DNA of 64,000 bases from Phocaeicola_A sp964444735. GTDB lineage: Bacteria; Bacteroidota; Bacteroidia; Bacteroidales; Bacteroidaceae. The stretch covers positions 24,221 to 88,220 of the forward strand of contig CAYUIJ010000002.1 of NCBI GenBank assembly GCA_964444735.1, written 5' to 3'. Made by a program: the position numbers and the translations under genes. The stretch's first letter is position 1. Each line of letters opens with the position of its first letter. Positions 17,983-27,087 of the stretch are shown here, piece after piece. The notes under the pieces are model-generated. The model made no database searches, was not told where the DNA came from, and saw nothing but the letters and a program-made list of their open reading frames with translations.

Positions 17983-18410
17983 GCTATTTCATACGGGAAT
18001 CGCGTTGGTTTTTGAAGAAAGTATATTGATTTTTACCATAGCGTATTTACCCTAGTTCCCAGAATTTTATTTTTTTAACGTATCATACATGTGAAATTCA
18101 TATAAGAGGACTTTTATTGCTGATTATCAACAATGTAAGAAAATAACGGTACAAAAAATCTTGGTTGGAAAAAATGGTATAAAAGCTATTTCAGGTAAGA
18201 AAACAAACAGTGAAAAGATGAGTGTTGAATATGAAGATTTAACAAAAACTTAACAGAATACAGGCATTTTTATGGGTTTGAGCTGTCTTTTCGGAATATG
18301 GCTAAAACCACAAAGCACTTTCAAGGGATTATTACGGAATACTGATAATCAGTAATTTACCATCTATGTTAACCAAATAAGGTACAATCCGAAGAGAAAA
18401 CTATGAAATT
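17983..18410. other. AT-rich left margin of the accessory island
   Basis: About 430 bases between the atp terminator and the restriction gene. One short frame (about 18095-18250) reads FIADYQQCKKITVQKILVGK and ends in a stop; it may be the remains of a gene tail but I do not recognise it. The base composition falls here compared with the atp operon, marking a likely island edge. I see no attachment site or tRNA. Confidence 0.4.
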
Positions 18411-19313
18411 TTGATATTCTACATCGTTATTCCCATAAAATCATGTACCTTGTGGACTAAAAATCTTAATGAACAATGGTATTTGGAAACAATAGACGAG
18501 GCAGTAGCCAGAATAAAATATTTGATAGAAAAAAGTATTATTGATGGTGGTGTAGAGGCCAAAAATAATCTTATCCGTACGCAAGGACCTATTTGTATTC
18601 TTCACGATGTGGCTAAAGCGTCTTTTATGCGCCTAGGCGTTAATCCTGATTATATCAATCCTCCGTATGGAGAGCATAATGGTGAGTTAAAACTATCTGG
18701 TTTCTTCAAATGCAAAGACCAGGATATCTGTATTCTTCCGGGTAATGTCTCAGCAGAAGAAGAAATCTTGTTATTTGATGGAATACTCAAAGGAAAGAAA
18801 GATCCTTTCGGATTTGATTTGACACAGAAGATTTTATCTGTGAATGTACGAAGTCAATTAAGTAGCATTGCAAAAAACTTTGACACGTTGTACGAAAGAA
18901 CCTTTGCGGAGGCGTTAAATCTCCATCTTCGTTGTCCTAATATGGTTTTAGGAGAGTTTTATATGATACCTGTATTTGAATACGATGACAATCTTGCAAA
19001 AGAACATCGGGTTGGATTCAAAAACAATCGGAAAATTCAAGAGCACATTCAAAAGTACATATACTCCTTTGGAGCAGTAAATAACCGTTCAACAATTAGC
19101 GGTGAGGAATATAAGTACGAACGAGTTTGTCTTTTAATTGTGGATTTCAATAGAGATACCCCAAAAATTTACAACACGGATGATGAATTAAAAGCAGATG
19201 GACTTCTGCCTGAACATACAACTGCATCTATCAATAATATGAATTTTTCGACATTTGCAAGTACCTTGATGTCTATATATCAGCAACGATTTGGACTAAC
19301 TAGTTTCAGATGA
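18411..19313 (+). CDS. Probable type II restriction endonuclease
   Basis: About 300 residues, soluble. The assignment rests mainly on position: it converges on, and overlaps by 34 bases, a gene for an N6-adenine DNA methyltransferase with its own target-recognition domain. A GELKLSGFFKCKDQDIC stretch near residue 90 could be part of a PD-(D/E)XK-type core, but this is a guess. No ATG lies near the 5' end; TTG at 18411 or at 18456 could start it, and the first in-frame ATG is about 70 codons in. It could be N-terminally truncated. The recognition sequence is unknown. Confidence 0.6.
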   Translation: MIFYIVIPIKSCTLWTKNLNEQWYLETIDEAVARIKYLIEKSIIDGGVEAKNNLIRTQGPICILHDVAKASFMRLGVNPDYINPPYGEHNGELKLSGFFKCKDQDICILPGNVSAEEEILLFDGILKGKKDPFGFDLTQKILSVNVRSQLSSIAKNFDTLYERTFAEALNLHLRCPNMVLGEFYMIPVFEYDDNLAKEHRVGFKNNRKIQEHIQKYIYSFGAVNNRSTISGEEYKYERVCLLIVDFNRDTPKIYNTDDELKADGLLPEHTTASINNMNFSTFASTLMSIYQQRFGLTSFR

Positions 19314-21142
19314 TATTTACTTATCAAATAATTGTTTATTTCGTTAGGTGTAGTTAGAACTCGCAATTCATTTATCTCTGTTTCAGAAAAGTTCGGAACA
19401 GAAAAACGTTCTATAAAATTTTTCTGATAGCAGGGATAACCGCCCTCAATAGCGACACTAGTTTTATCTACATAATATTCCATAATTATTGAATTTAGAA
19501 TCTTCTGCATGACATCCAGATTTTCAGGTATTGCTATAAGATTGCAATCAAAAAGATTTCTTTCTTGCTGCGGACGTAAATACACACCATATCCATTGGT
19601 AAAGAAACCATTCGGGTCTTGATCAAAAAGGAATCGTGGTGTTTTACTAAAGGTTGGGGTTAAAAGTTTTACTCCTGTTCTATTCAAGCCTTGGGTACGT
19701 CCATAAGCATAAAAAGGGGTATATACATGTTTTCCCTTGCCTCTTTGAGCTAAAACATCTTTGACGGAAAGTAGATATTTATAACATTCTGGATATTTTG
19801 ATTGCATAACACTTTCCTGTATAGCGGTTGCTTTGCCATTTTTTAATGTGTATGGGAAGATTATTCTACGTGTATTTTGGTTAATATCTTCAGGAGTTTT
19901 CATGTCGGATATTTTCACGACAGAACGGGTAATATTCTTTTCTATTCTAAATAACAAGCCATTTCGTGCAATATTGTAATAATCAATATCTTCTGATATT
20001 GGCTGTATAAAATAGATTTCATCTTTAAGTGTTGCAATGCCAACACATATATTAAATAAATTACCTATACGTTCTCCGCACCCTTCAATTTGAGCAATGT
20101 TGTGCCTTTCATCTCCGCATAACAATCTCCATTTTGAATCATCAAGCGAAGAATATGGATTAAGAGTAAAAGTTGTTTCTTTTAGAAACAATTCAGGCGC
20201 AACACCCTCTTTTATACGGTCATATTCAATATTCTCATTACTTGCTTTATTCAAGAATGAGATAGCAGTATAAGTCTGTACATTAAATACTTTTGTTGCA
20301 TTAAAATCAACAATCCTATATATAGACCGCTCTTGACGGAAAAAGGCTCTCAGGCTTTCTCCTGATAAAGATGTAAAATAATTATTGGGGGTAATATAGC
20401 CCAATTTCCCATTAGTCTTTAAAATACGTAAACCCAGTTCGAAGAATGCAAAGTATAGATTATATGTTCCAAATTGGGTAGTACGATAATTAGCAATCAA
20501 AAAAGCCCTAGTATCATCGTCCATATCTTGAAACTTAACGTATGGAGGATTTCCAACTACTGCATCAAAATTCTCATTCCAATTGTGCTTCAAGCTATCG
20601 CAACAAAATAAGTTCATTTGCGAAACCGATATATTTTCTGACTCACTCAATGCTAACAAAGAAAGAAGTAATTTACATCTTTCAATATTGTAGTATAGAA
20701 TATCTGAACCATATATGTTCTCGCAAATACAATCTGAAATGGACTTACCAAATGTATGTTTGTAATATCTTGCAATGGCAAGTAGAAAAGCTCCACTACC
20801 ACAACTTGGATCTATAATTCTTGCGTTAAATTCTGGTTTAATAGTTTTAAGGATGAAATCCGCTATATACGCAGGAGTAAAAAAAGCACCATTTACTTTC
20901 TTATCCTCTGGGGGGATTAAGAGTTCCATCGCAATAGACATATCGTCAATTGAAGCAATCTCGATTTTGTCAATTTCATTTGTTAATTTGGGACATGGGG
21001 TAAAACCATCCAAGTATTGGCTAATAATATTATCTGTTCCTATTTCCATTGAATTACTTTTGATGTAGGAATAAACCAAATGCTTTTCTATGTCCTCAAT
21101 AGAGAAGCATTTAATGAGATTGTTCAATATTAATGTTTCCAT
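19280..21142 (-). CDS. Type II N6-adenine DNA methyltransferase, TaqI/Eco57I-like
   Basis: A 620-residue gamma-class amino-methyltransferase. Motif I is DPSCGSGAFLLAIARYYK (near residue 110), and motif IV is VGNPPYVKFQDM, the NPPY catalytic site for adenine N6. The C-terminal half (about residues 340-600) resembles the TaqI_C target-recognition domain. The length suits a solitary type II methyltransferase. It protects host DNA from the convergent endonuclease. A promoter lies about 33 bases upstream, facing the small gene at 21263 across a short control region containing a 12-bp palindrome. Confidence 0.88.
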   Translation of the reverse strand: METLILNNLIKCFSIEDIEKHLVYSYIKSNSMEIGTDNIISQYLDGFTPCPKLTNEIDKIEIASIDDMSIAMELLIPPEDKKVNGAFFTPAYIADFILKTIKPEFNARIIDPSCGSGAFLLAIARYYKHTFGKSISDCICENIYGSDILYYNIERCKLLLSLLALSESENISVSQMNLFCCDSLKHNWNENFDAVVGNPPYVKFQDMDDDTRAFLIANYRTTQFGTYNLYFAFFELGLRILKTNGKLGYITPNNYFTSLSGESLRAFFRQERSIYRIVDFNATKVFNVQTYTAISFLNKASNENIEYDRIKEGVAPELFLKETTFTLNPYSSLDDSKWRLLCGDERHNIAQIEGCGERIGNLFNICVGIATLKDEIYFIQPISEDIDYYNIARNGLLFRIEKNITRSVVKISDMKTPEDINQNTRRIIFPYTLKNGKATAIQESVMQSKYPECYKYLLSVKDVLAQRGKGKHVYTPFYAYGRTQGLNRTGVKLLTPTFSKTPRFLFDQDPNGFFTNGYGVYLRPQQERNLFDCNLIAIPENLDVMQKILNSIIMEYYVDKTSVAIEGGYPCYQKNFIERFSVPNFSETEINELRVLTTPNEINNYLISKYHLKLVSPNRC

Positions 21143-21157
21143 ACGGCAAAGATAGGT

Positions 21158-21221
21158 ATTTATTTAATATCTACCAAATATACCCATGGGTAATTTTGTT
21201 TTTATCGCATTTATTTAATAT
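21158..21221. promoter_or_regulatory. Divergent control region: palindrome flanked by direct repeats
   Basis: Between the methyltransferase and the small gene lie two copies of ATTTATTTAATAT (21158-21170 and 21209-21221) on either side of the perfect palindrome TACCCATGGGTA (21181-21192). The palindrome touches the methyltransferase -7 element, so a protein bound there would be expected to block it. No regulator is known; the small gene at 21263 is a candidate. Confidence 0.45.
21175..21182 (-). promoter_or_regulatory. Predicted -7 element for the methyltransferase gene
   Basis: TATATTTG on the minus strand, 33 bases before the start codon. A second match (TATCTTTG, 21147-21154) is almost on the start codon and would give a leaderless message. 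Confidence 0.5.
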
Positions 21222-21236
21222 GTGCGATTTAATTCA

Positions 21237-21244
21237 TATATTTG
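21237..21244 (+). promoter_or_regulatory. Predicted -7 element for the small gene at 21263
   Basis: TATATTTG, an exact TAnnTTTG match 18 bases before the ATG at 21263. Confidence 0.55.
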
Positions 21245-21262
21245 CATTATAATATAGGAAAT

Positions 21263-21496
21263 ATGGCGATTCAAGGTAAAGATAAACAAGAGCGAAAGGT
21301 TGTTCATCTTCAAATAGATGACCAACATGAATACTTTGGCTCCATAGAGCAGTTGTTTTGTAAATATACTAAAGAGCAATTAGGTTTTAGTATATATCAA
21401 GTCAGAAACAATCTACGTAAACTTGGTATAATGACATCTGCGACTTGTATTATTCGAGTAGGAGTGTTGCAAACAAAGATAAAAAATGAAAATTAG
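21263..21496 (+). CDS. Small protein of unknown function in the R-M island
   Basis: A 77-residue soluble protein (MAIQGKDKQERKVVHLQIDD...). It has no membrane segment or signal and is not recognised. The pattern of a short acidic/aromatic N-terminal half and a Lys/Arg-rich C-terminal half (YQVRNNLRKLG) could allow DNA or RNA binding, but there is no clear helix-turn-helix. I start it at the ATG behind an exact -7 match. It is divergent from the methyltransferase and upstream of the broken DUF2971 gene; either a controller of the R-M pair or part of a separate defence-like pair is possible. Confidence 0.6.
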   Translation: MAIQGKDKQERKVVHLQIDDQHEYFGSIEQLFCKYTKEQLGFSIYQVRNNLRKLGIMTSATCIIRVGVLQTKIKNEN

Positions 21497-21550
21497 CACC
21501 TTATAATTTATAGTATATGCCTACTGTATTTGGACAAACAACAAAATGGA

Positions 21551-22262
21551 ATGTTATATCATTATACAGATCTTAATGCACTGATAAATATTTTAGCGAT
21601 CGATAGAATTATATTGAGAGCAACAAATATTTCATAACTTAATGACCCTCATGAACTTATTGAAGGAATATCAACTATCAATGAAGTTCCAAAAAAAACG
21701 TATTGAACCAGGAGCATTTCGTAACTATTTTATCACTTCATTTTCATCGTGTCAGGACAATCTTAATATGTGGGGAATGTATGCCGCTAATGGTAACGGT
21801 TGTGCCTTAGCTTTTGACTTTGATGAATTATCAAAAGGGTATGAAATTATGATAAAATGCACTTATGGAAAAGATGAAGCAAAACAGAGCTTTAATAATT
21901 TTTACAATCTCACTCAAACTGGGGTTTTCACCTCTTTTTTAGGCGCAAAACTTTCAAAAGAAGAGGAAGAAGCAAATCGTAATGCGTTAGCAGATAATAG
22001 TATTATTACCACCTGTTTGGGAGCAAAAAATGAAGCGTATCGTTATGAAAGTGAAACTAGAGGGGTTGTTTATTGTAATGACTCTAAACATATACGCTTT
22101 AGAACACGAAATAATTATATAAATGCGTTGAAAGAAATAGTGATTGGTCCAACAGACAATACTTCTTTAAAAGAGTTGTCTATATATCAATTTCTGCATA
22201 TTAAGGGCTATAATTTAGATAATATAAAAATCATAAAATCAAACATTCCATATAGGGGGTAG
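21551..22262 (+). pseudogene. DUF2971-family gene broken by a stop and a frameshift
   Basis: From the ATG at 21551 the frame reads LYHYTDLNALINILAIDRII and on to NIS, then TAA (21635-21637), then LNDPHELIEGISTINEVP; the DUF2971 family typically has a similar N-terminus with an LNDP(F/H)E motif. After an A8 run (21691-21698) the homologous reading moves by one base and continues RIEPGAFRNYFITSF, SSCQDNLNMWGMYAANGNGC and ALAFD to 22262. Removing one A (A7) would restore the frame, and the TAA would have to be a sense codon. DUF2971 proteins are often found in defence or mobile regions; the function is unknown. Confidence 0.7.
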
Positions 22263-22707
22263 ATACATTGTTTTTAGGGTTTACATGAACACTATAAACT
22301 TTTTTGTAGTCCTCGTTCAATTTTCCAATCATACGCCCCTCTGCAACATCGCCCACCTCTTTGAGTGTGTGGCGATGTTTGATTTCGTCAAAGGGCTGCT
22401 TATGTTCCGCATAGCCACACAGCCAGTCACCAACCGCCTTTTGAACTTCGGTTGTTTCGCCATACTCCTGCATCACGCTCTTGATGTCTGCGGCTTCGGA
22501 TGAGGCGAACAATGACTTGTGCTGCTCCGTTCCGAAATGGATAATCGCATCAACGGCTCGCTTGAACACCTCGCTTGCTTGGTAGAGAATATCGGCAATG
22601 ACATTCAGAATTTTCCGGCTGGCTTCCAATGCCCCCTGCAACAAACGGATAGTGTTCAAAAGCAGCTTATAATGACGGTTCATAACCCGCCAAGTTACAT
22701 TACACAC
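22231..22707 (-). pseudogene. C-terminal fragment of a MobV/Pre-type relaxase
   Basis: A 158-residue frame whose first ~125 residues (LLQGALEASRKILNVIADIL, RAVDAIIHFGTEQHKSLFA, DIKSVMQEYGETTEVQKAVG, DWLCGYAEHKQPFDE) match, from memory, the C-terminal tail of Bacteroides plasmid mobilisation/recombination (Mob_Pre) proteins. The catalytic N-terminal domain is missing, a TAA lies just before the fragment, and the last ~30 residues look frameshifted. It marks the right end of the accessory island and shows that the island once included a mobilisable element. Confidence 0.55.
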
Positions 22708-22745
22708 AGCTCTTAAAGTGGATAAATCCGATGAATAACTATGTT

Positions 22746-24098
22746 TTAAAATTCGTGTGCTGCGGTTTGAATCACTTCACCCAATGTAGGATGTGCATGA
22801 ATGATAGTCTGCATATCGTATACGGTTGCATTTCTGTTCATCAATGCGCAGACTTCTTGTACCAGATCAGCCGCATGCGCCCCAAACAAGTGACATCCCA
22901 GTATTTTTCCTTCATTGCCGGCCAGGATCTTGCACATACCTTCCGGCTCGTTCATACTGACAGCTTTTCCGTTGGCTCTGAAGAATGCTTTTCTGGCTGT
23001 AAAGGCTATTCCCCGTGCCTTGCATTGTTCTTCGGTCAAGCCCACCATCGCAGCTTCCGGTGAAGTGAATACAGCTCCCGGAACGATGTCAAGTCGGATA
23101 TCATCCTTTTCACCTAAAATGTGATTCAATGCACGCATTCCTTGGAATGTGGCCGCATGTGCCAGCAAACAGCGTCCGTTTACGTCACCAATTGCATAAA
23201 TGTGAGGAATGCTGGTTTGCATGTTATCATTTACAGTAATTCCCTTTTTGGTGAACTCTATGTCAATATCTGCCAGATTTAAGGAATCTACGTTTGCCGC
23301 TCTTCCAACGGCAAGGAGTACGGTATCAGCCCTGCATGATTTTACTGTACCTTTCAGTTCATAATTGATACTCAAACTACCATCTGCATTTTTTTCGACA
23401 GATTTTACGCCGCCTTGATTGATAATCTCAATTCCTTTTCTGGAAAGAGACTGTTTCAGCCTTTTGGCAATGTCCGTATCAAAATTCGGCAGAATTTCTT
23501 TCATAAATTCTATAACAGTGACTTTGCTGCCAAAGCTGTTGAAGATGGAAGCAAATTCAAGACCAATAACACCGGCACCGATAATGCAAAGTCTTTGAGG
23601 AACATGGTCTATGTCAAGAATTTCTTTCGATGTGATGACATTTTCCTGATGTAAGCCTTCGACTGGAAGATATTTTGTAACAGAACCGGTAGCGATAATA
23701 ATATCTGCAGCCTGATATTGATTGCCGTTCACTTCTATAGCATGCTCGTTTTTAAAAGCGGCCTTGCCATATACAAGTTGTATGTTTTTTTGTTTGAGAA
23801 GGGTTTTTACTCCATCTCTTAATGTTTCTACAACCTGATTTTTACGTTCCAGGACTTTCTGAAAATTAAAAGTAAATGAGCAGGAGTCTATACCAAATGT
23901 TTCGGCTTCCTTCAAGTCGTCCATTACTGCCGCATTCCGGCAAAACACCTTGGTAGGGATGCATCCTTCGTTCAGGCACGTACCTCCAACCTCCGCAGAT
24001 TCTACAATTGTTACGGTTTTTCCCTTTCTGGCAGCCAGAACCGCTGTTTCATAGCCTCCAGCTCCGGCTCCGATAATGATTATATCACTTGTAATCAT
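22746..24098 (-). CDS. lpdA: Dihydrolipoyl dehydrogenase (L protein)
   Basis: A 450-residue FAD enzyme that reoxidises the dihydrolipoyl arm of GcvH with NAD+. FAD site DIIIIGAGAGGYETAV, redox disulfide GGTCLNEGCIPTK, NAD site CIIGAGVIGLEFASIFNSFG and the C-terminal catalytic HAHPTLGE of the partner subunit are all present. I start it at 24098 (MITSDIIIIG); the longer frame adds a non-conserved hydrophobic stub. It is the last gene of the glycine cleavage cluster, separated from gcvPB by a strong hairpin, so it may be expressed at a different level. Confidence 0.95.
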   Translation of the reverse strand: MITSDIIIIGAGAGGYETAVLAARKGKTVTIVESAEVGGTCLNEGCIPTKVFCRNAAVMDDLKEAETFGIDSCSFTFNFQKVLERKNQVVETLRDGVKTLLKQKNIQLVYGKAAFKNEHAIEVNGNQYQAADIIIATGSVTKYLPVEGLHQENVITSKEILDIDHVPQRLCIIGAGVIGLEFASIFNSFGSKVTVIEFMKEILPNFDTDIAKRLKQSLSRKGIEIINQGGVKSVEKNADGSLSINYELKGTVKSCRADTVLLAVGRAANVDSLNLADIDIEFTKKGITVNDNMQTSIPHIYAIGDVNGRCLLAHAATFQGMRALNHILGEKDDIRLDIVPGAVFTSPEAAMVGLTEEQCKARGIAFTARKAFFRANGKAVSMNEPEGMCKILAGNEGKILGCHLFGAHAADLVQEVCALMNRNATVYDMQTIIHAHPTLGEVIQTAAHEF

Positions 24099-24129
24099 AT
24101 AAACTATAATAATTATGTTTATAAATTCA

Positions 24130-24175
24130 GACGCAGACAATAGGATATGATTTTATTATCCGTATTATCCGCGTC
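24130..24175 (-). terminator. 18-bp hairpin between gcvPB and lpdA
   Basis: GACGC-AGACAATA-GGATA (24130-24147) pairs with TATCC-(G)-TATTATCC-GCGTC (24157-24175) with one bulge and two wobble pairs, loop of 9. There is no T-run behind it on the minus strand, so partial attenuation, RNA processing or 3'-end protection of the upstream message fits better than full termination. Confidence 0.55.
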
Positions 24176-24181
24176 AGTGTA

Positions 24182-25645
24182 TTACATTGCCTTCAAGTCT
24201 CTATATCTTAGAATAGGATGCCTGGCGGCTGTAGTCTCATCCAGACGGCGTACCGGAGTGTTGTGAGGCGCGCTCTTGACTTCGTCAGGACATTCAATAG
24301 CTTCTTCTGCGACTTTTCGCATAATAGCGATAAATTCATCGAGTGTTTCCAATGATTCTGTTTCTGTCGGCTCAATCATGATTGACTGGTGGAACAGCAA
24401 TGGAAAATAAATGGTAGGAGCGTGATATCCATAGTCCAGCAGACGTTTGGCAACATCAAGTGTAGTCACGCCTGTTGATTTGTCTAACAAACCGTCAAAT
24501 ACAAATTCGTGCTTGCAAACACCTTCAATAGGCAGACAGTAGCGGTCTTTCAGTGATTCCTTGATGTAATTGGCATTTAATGTAGCCAGTGTGCCTACAT
24601 ATTTGATATATTCTTTTCCGAGTGTGAGAATATAGGTATATGCGCGCATCAGTACCCCGAAGTTTCCTACAAAACCGGAAACTCTTCCCAATGAATCTTC
24701 TGAACGGTACAGGTAGAATGTTCCGTCTTCTGCCTTGCGTACTTGAGGGTCAGGAAGATATTCCGCCAAATTCTTCGTAACGCCTACAGGGCCATCACCT
24801 GGTCCTCCGCCTCCATGAGGAGTTGAGAATGTCTTATGCAAGTTTATATGCATGATGTCAAATCCCATATCACCCGGACGGCATTTACCCAACAGCGGAT
24901 TTAAGTTTGCTCCGTCATAGTATAGCAATCCTCCGCACTCATGTACGAGTTTTGCGATTTCAAGAATTTCAGTTTCAAACAAGCCTAATGTGTTAGGATT
25001 GGTCATCATGATACCCGCAGTAGTATCGTCAAGTAACGGTTTCAGATCTTCTATGTCAATACGGCCATTGGGCTTTGATTTGACTTCTACAATCTGCAAG
25101 CCGCATACAGCTGCACTGGCCGGATTGGTTCCGTGCGCGCTGTCTGGTACGATAACCTTTGTACGTTTCAAGTCACTACGCTTCATGTGATATTGGCGCA
25201 TAATCATCAGTCCGGTCAATTCTCCATGCGCTCCGGCAAACGGGCTTAATGTAAATTCTGCCAGCCCGGATATTTCAGCCAATGCACGCGACAGGTTGTA
25301 ATATACTTCCAGTGTTCCTTGAGTGGTAGAATCCGGTTGAAACGGATGTAATTCTGTAAATGAAGGAAGACTGCATATTTCTTCGTTAATTTTCGGATTA
25401 TATTTCATTGTACAGCTTCCTAATGGATAAAAACCTGTATCTACACCGAAATTCTTGTTTGATATGTTCGTATAGTGGCGTACAACATCGAATTCACTGA
25501 CTTCCGGGAGGTCCGCTTCTTCTTTTCTTTTCAGATTTTCAGGAAGTTCTGCCAGCGAGTATTTCTTTAGCCTATTCTCCGGAAGAGTATAGCCCTTGCG
25601 CCCCTCTTTGGAGAGTTCGAATATCAGTTTATCATAATATTTCAT
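24182..25645 (-). CDS. gcvPB: Glycine dehydrogenase (decarboxylating) subunit 2
   Basis: The 487-residue PLP-carrying half of the two-subunit P protein. The PLP lysine lies in INLHKTFSTPHGGGGPGDGP. Other conserved stretches include GSCTMKYNPKINEE and EPTETES. With GcvPA it decarboxylates glycine and loads the aminomethyl group on GcvH. Many bacteria have a fused P protein of about 950 residues; here the older split form is used. It starts 3 bases after gcvPA's stop, so the two subunits are translationally linked. Confidence 0.95.
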   Translation of the reverse strand: MKYYDKLIFELSKEGRKGYTLPENRLKKYSLAELPENLKRKEEADLPEVSEFDVVRHYTNISNKNFGVDTGFYPLGSCTMKYNPKINEEICSLPSFTELHPFQPDSTTQGTLEVYYNLSRALAEISGLAEFTLSPFAGAHGELTGLMIMRQYHMKRSDLKRTKVIVPDSAHGTNPASAAVCGLQIVEVKSKPNGRIDIEDLKPLLDDTTAGIMMTNPNTLGLFETEILEIAKLVHECGGLLYYDGANLNPLLGKCRPGDMGFDIMHINLHKTFSTPHGGGGPGDGPVGVTKNLAEYLPDPQVRKAEDGTFYLYRSEDSLGRVSGFVGNFGVLMRAYTYILTLGKEYIKYVGTLATLNANYIKESLKDRYCLPIEGVCKHEFVFDGLLDKSTGVTTLDVAKRLLDYGYHAPTIYFPLLFHQSIMIEPTETESLETLDEFIAIMRKVAEEAIECPDEVKSAPHNTPVRRLDETTAARHPILRYRDLKAM

Positions 25646-25648
25646 AGT

Positions 25649-26968
25649 TTACATCTCCTTTATCAAAGCAATTAGCTTGTCAATTTCTTCTTTTGTTCTC
25701 TTTTCAGTAACGCAGAAAGACAGGCAGTCACTTTCTACTTCTATACCACCGAAAATACCGTTTTTCAATAATTTCTCTTGTACTTTCTTGGATGGAACAA
25801 GTGAATGCAATGTGAACTCTTTCAAGAAAGGGCGGTTGTATAAAATCTCAAACTTTCCGGTAGCAAGCAACTGCTCATATAGATAATGAGCTCCGCTATA
25901 CGAAAGCTCGTTTACTTCCTGAATGCCTCTTTTGCCCATCAGAGCCATATAAATGGTAACATAAAGCGCCATTAAAGACTGGTTTGAACAAATGTTACTG
26001 TTTGCTTTTTCACGTCTGATGTGCTGTTCACGGGCTTGCAGAGTCAGAACGAATGCACGCTTGCCGTCAACATCCTTGGTTGCGCCTACGATACGTCCTG
26101 GCAATTTGCGTACTAAATTTTTAGTACATGACAGATATCCTACATACGGGCCTCCGTAGTTGAGAGGAATACCCAATGTCTGCCCATCACCACAAGCGAT
26201 ATCTGCTCCCCATTCGGCCGGAGTTTTCAATACGGCCAGTGTTGAGGGGTCCGCATTGATTATGAAGAGAGCCTCCTTTGCGTGGATAGAATTTGCAAAT
26301 CCGTCAAAATCTTCAATGATACCGTATTTGTTGGGGGATTTGACAATAACTCCGGCAACATTACCGGCTTCGAGTTTGTTTTCCATGTCGGCTTTGCTGG
26401 TTACACCGTTTTCTGCCTGAATTTTTTCAAAGCCGACACCATGGAATTTTGCATAAGTCCTTACAACTTCCATGATGTTCGGGTTTATTGTTGACGAAAC
26501 CAGAATCTTATTTTTTTTCTTCCCCGCAGCGATAGCCATCAGCATGGCTTCGGCTGTAGCAGTTGTACCGTCATACATGGATGCATTGGCGCATTCCATT
26601 CCGGTAAGTTCAGAAATCATACTCTGAAACTCGAAAATATATTGAAGGGTGCCTTGTGATATTTCAGGCTGGTAGGGAGTATAAGCCGTTAAAAACTCTC
26701 CGCGTGAGATTAATTGTGAAATTACGGCAGGAGCATAATGGTCATATGCACCGGCTCCGGCAAAAATGGTGAGTTGCTGGTTCTTGTTTCCTAATTCCTT
26801 AAAGAATTCTCTTATCTCTATTTCAGAGAGGGCAGAGGGCAGATTATATTCTTTGACAATTACGCTTTCAGGTATATCAGCATATAAATCATCCATAGAT
26901 TTTATGCCAATACGGTCAAGCATATATTGTATATCTGCATCTGTATGCGGAAAATATTTATAGTTCAT
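25649..26968 (-). CDS. gcvPA: Glycine dehydrogenase (decarboxylating) subunit 1
   Basis: The 439-residue partner of GcvPB, a degenerate aminotransferase-fold subunit without the PLP lysine. Typical regions are FPHTDADIQYMLDRIG at the N-terminus, GAGAYDHYAPAVISQLISRG, YTPYQPEISQGTLQ and SNICSNQSLMAL. It starts 120 bases downstream of gcvH behind a terminator-like hairpin, so its transcription may be attenuated relative to gcvT-gcvH. Confidence 0.95.
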   Translation of the reverse strand: MNYKYFPHTDADIQYMLDRIGIKSMDDLYADIPESVIVKEYNLPSALSEIEIREFFKELGNKNQQLTIFAGAGAYDHYAPAVISQLISRGEFLTAYTPYQPEISQGTLQYIFEFQSMISELTGMECANASMYDGTTATAEAMLMAIAAGKKKNKILVSSTINPNIMEVVRTYAKFHGVGFEKIQAENGVTSKADMENKLEAGNVAGVIVKSPNKYGIIEDFDGFANSIHAKEALFIINADPSTLAVLKTPAEWGADIACGDGQTLGIPLNYGGPYVGYLSCTKNLVRKLPGRIVGATKDVDGKRAFVLTLQAREQHIRREKANSNICSNQSLMALYVTIYMALMGKRGIQEVNELSYSGAHYLYEQLLATGKFEILYNRPFLKEFTLHSLVPSKKVQEKLLKNGIFGGIEVESDCLSFCVTEKRTKEEIDKLIALIKEM

Positions 26969-27038
26969 GGTATATCTCTTTTAAGTGCACAACTTTATAA
27001 TGTGTACGTATAAAGCTATTAAAAAAACGAATTAAACA

Positions 27039-27066
27039 CCGCACAGAAAGTACGGTTTCTGTGCGG
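27039..27066 (-). terminator. Terminator or attenuator between gcvH and gcvPA
   Basis: CCGCACAGAAA (27039-27049) and TTTCTGTGCGG (27056-27066) form a perfect 11-bp stem with a 6-base loop, 22 bases beyond the gcvH stop on the minus strand. A seven-T run follows about 12 bases later. It would uncouple gcvT-H from gcvPA-PB. Confidence 0.7.
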
Positions 27067-27087
27067 GTTTCATTCCGGTTCTCTGTA

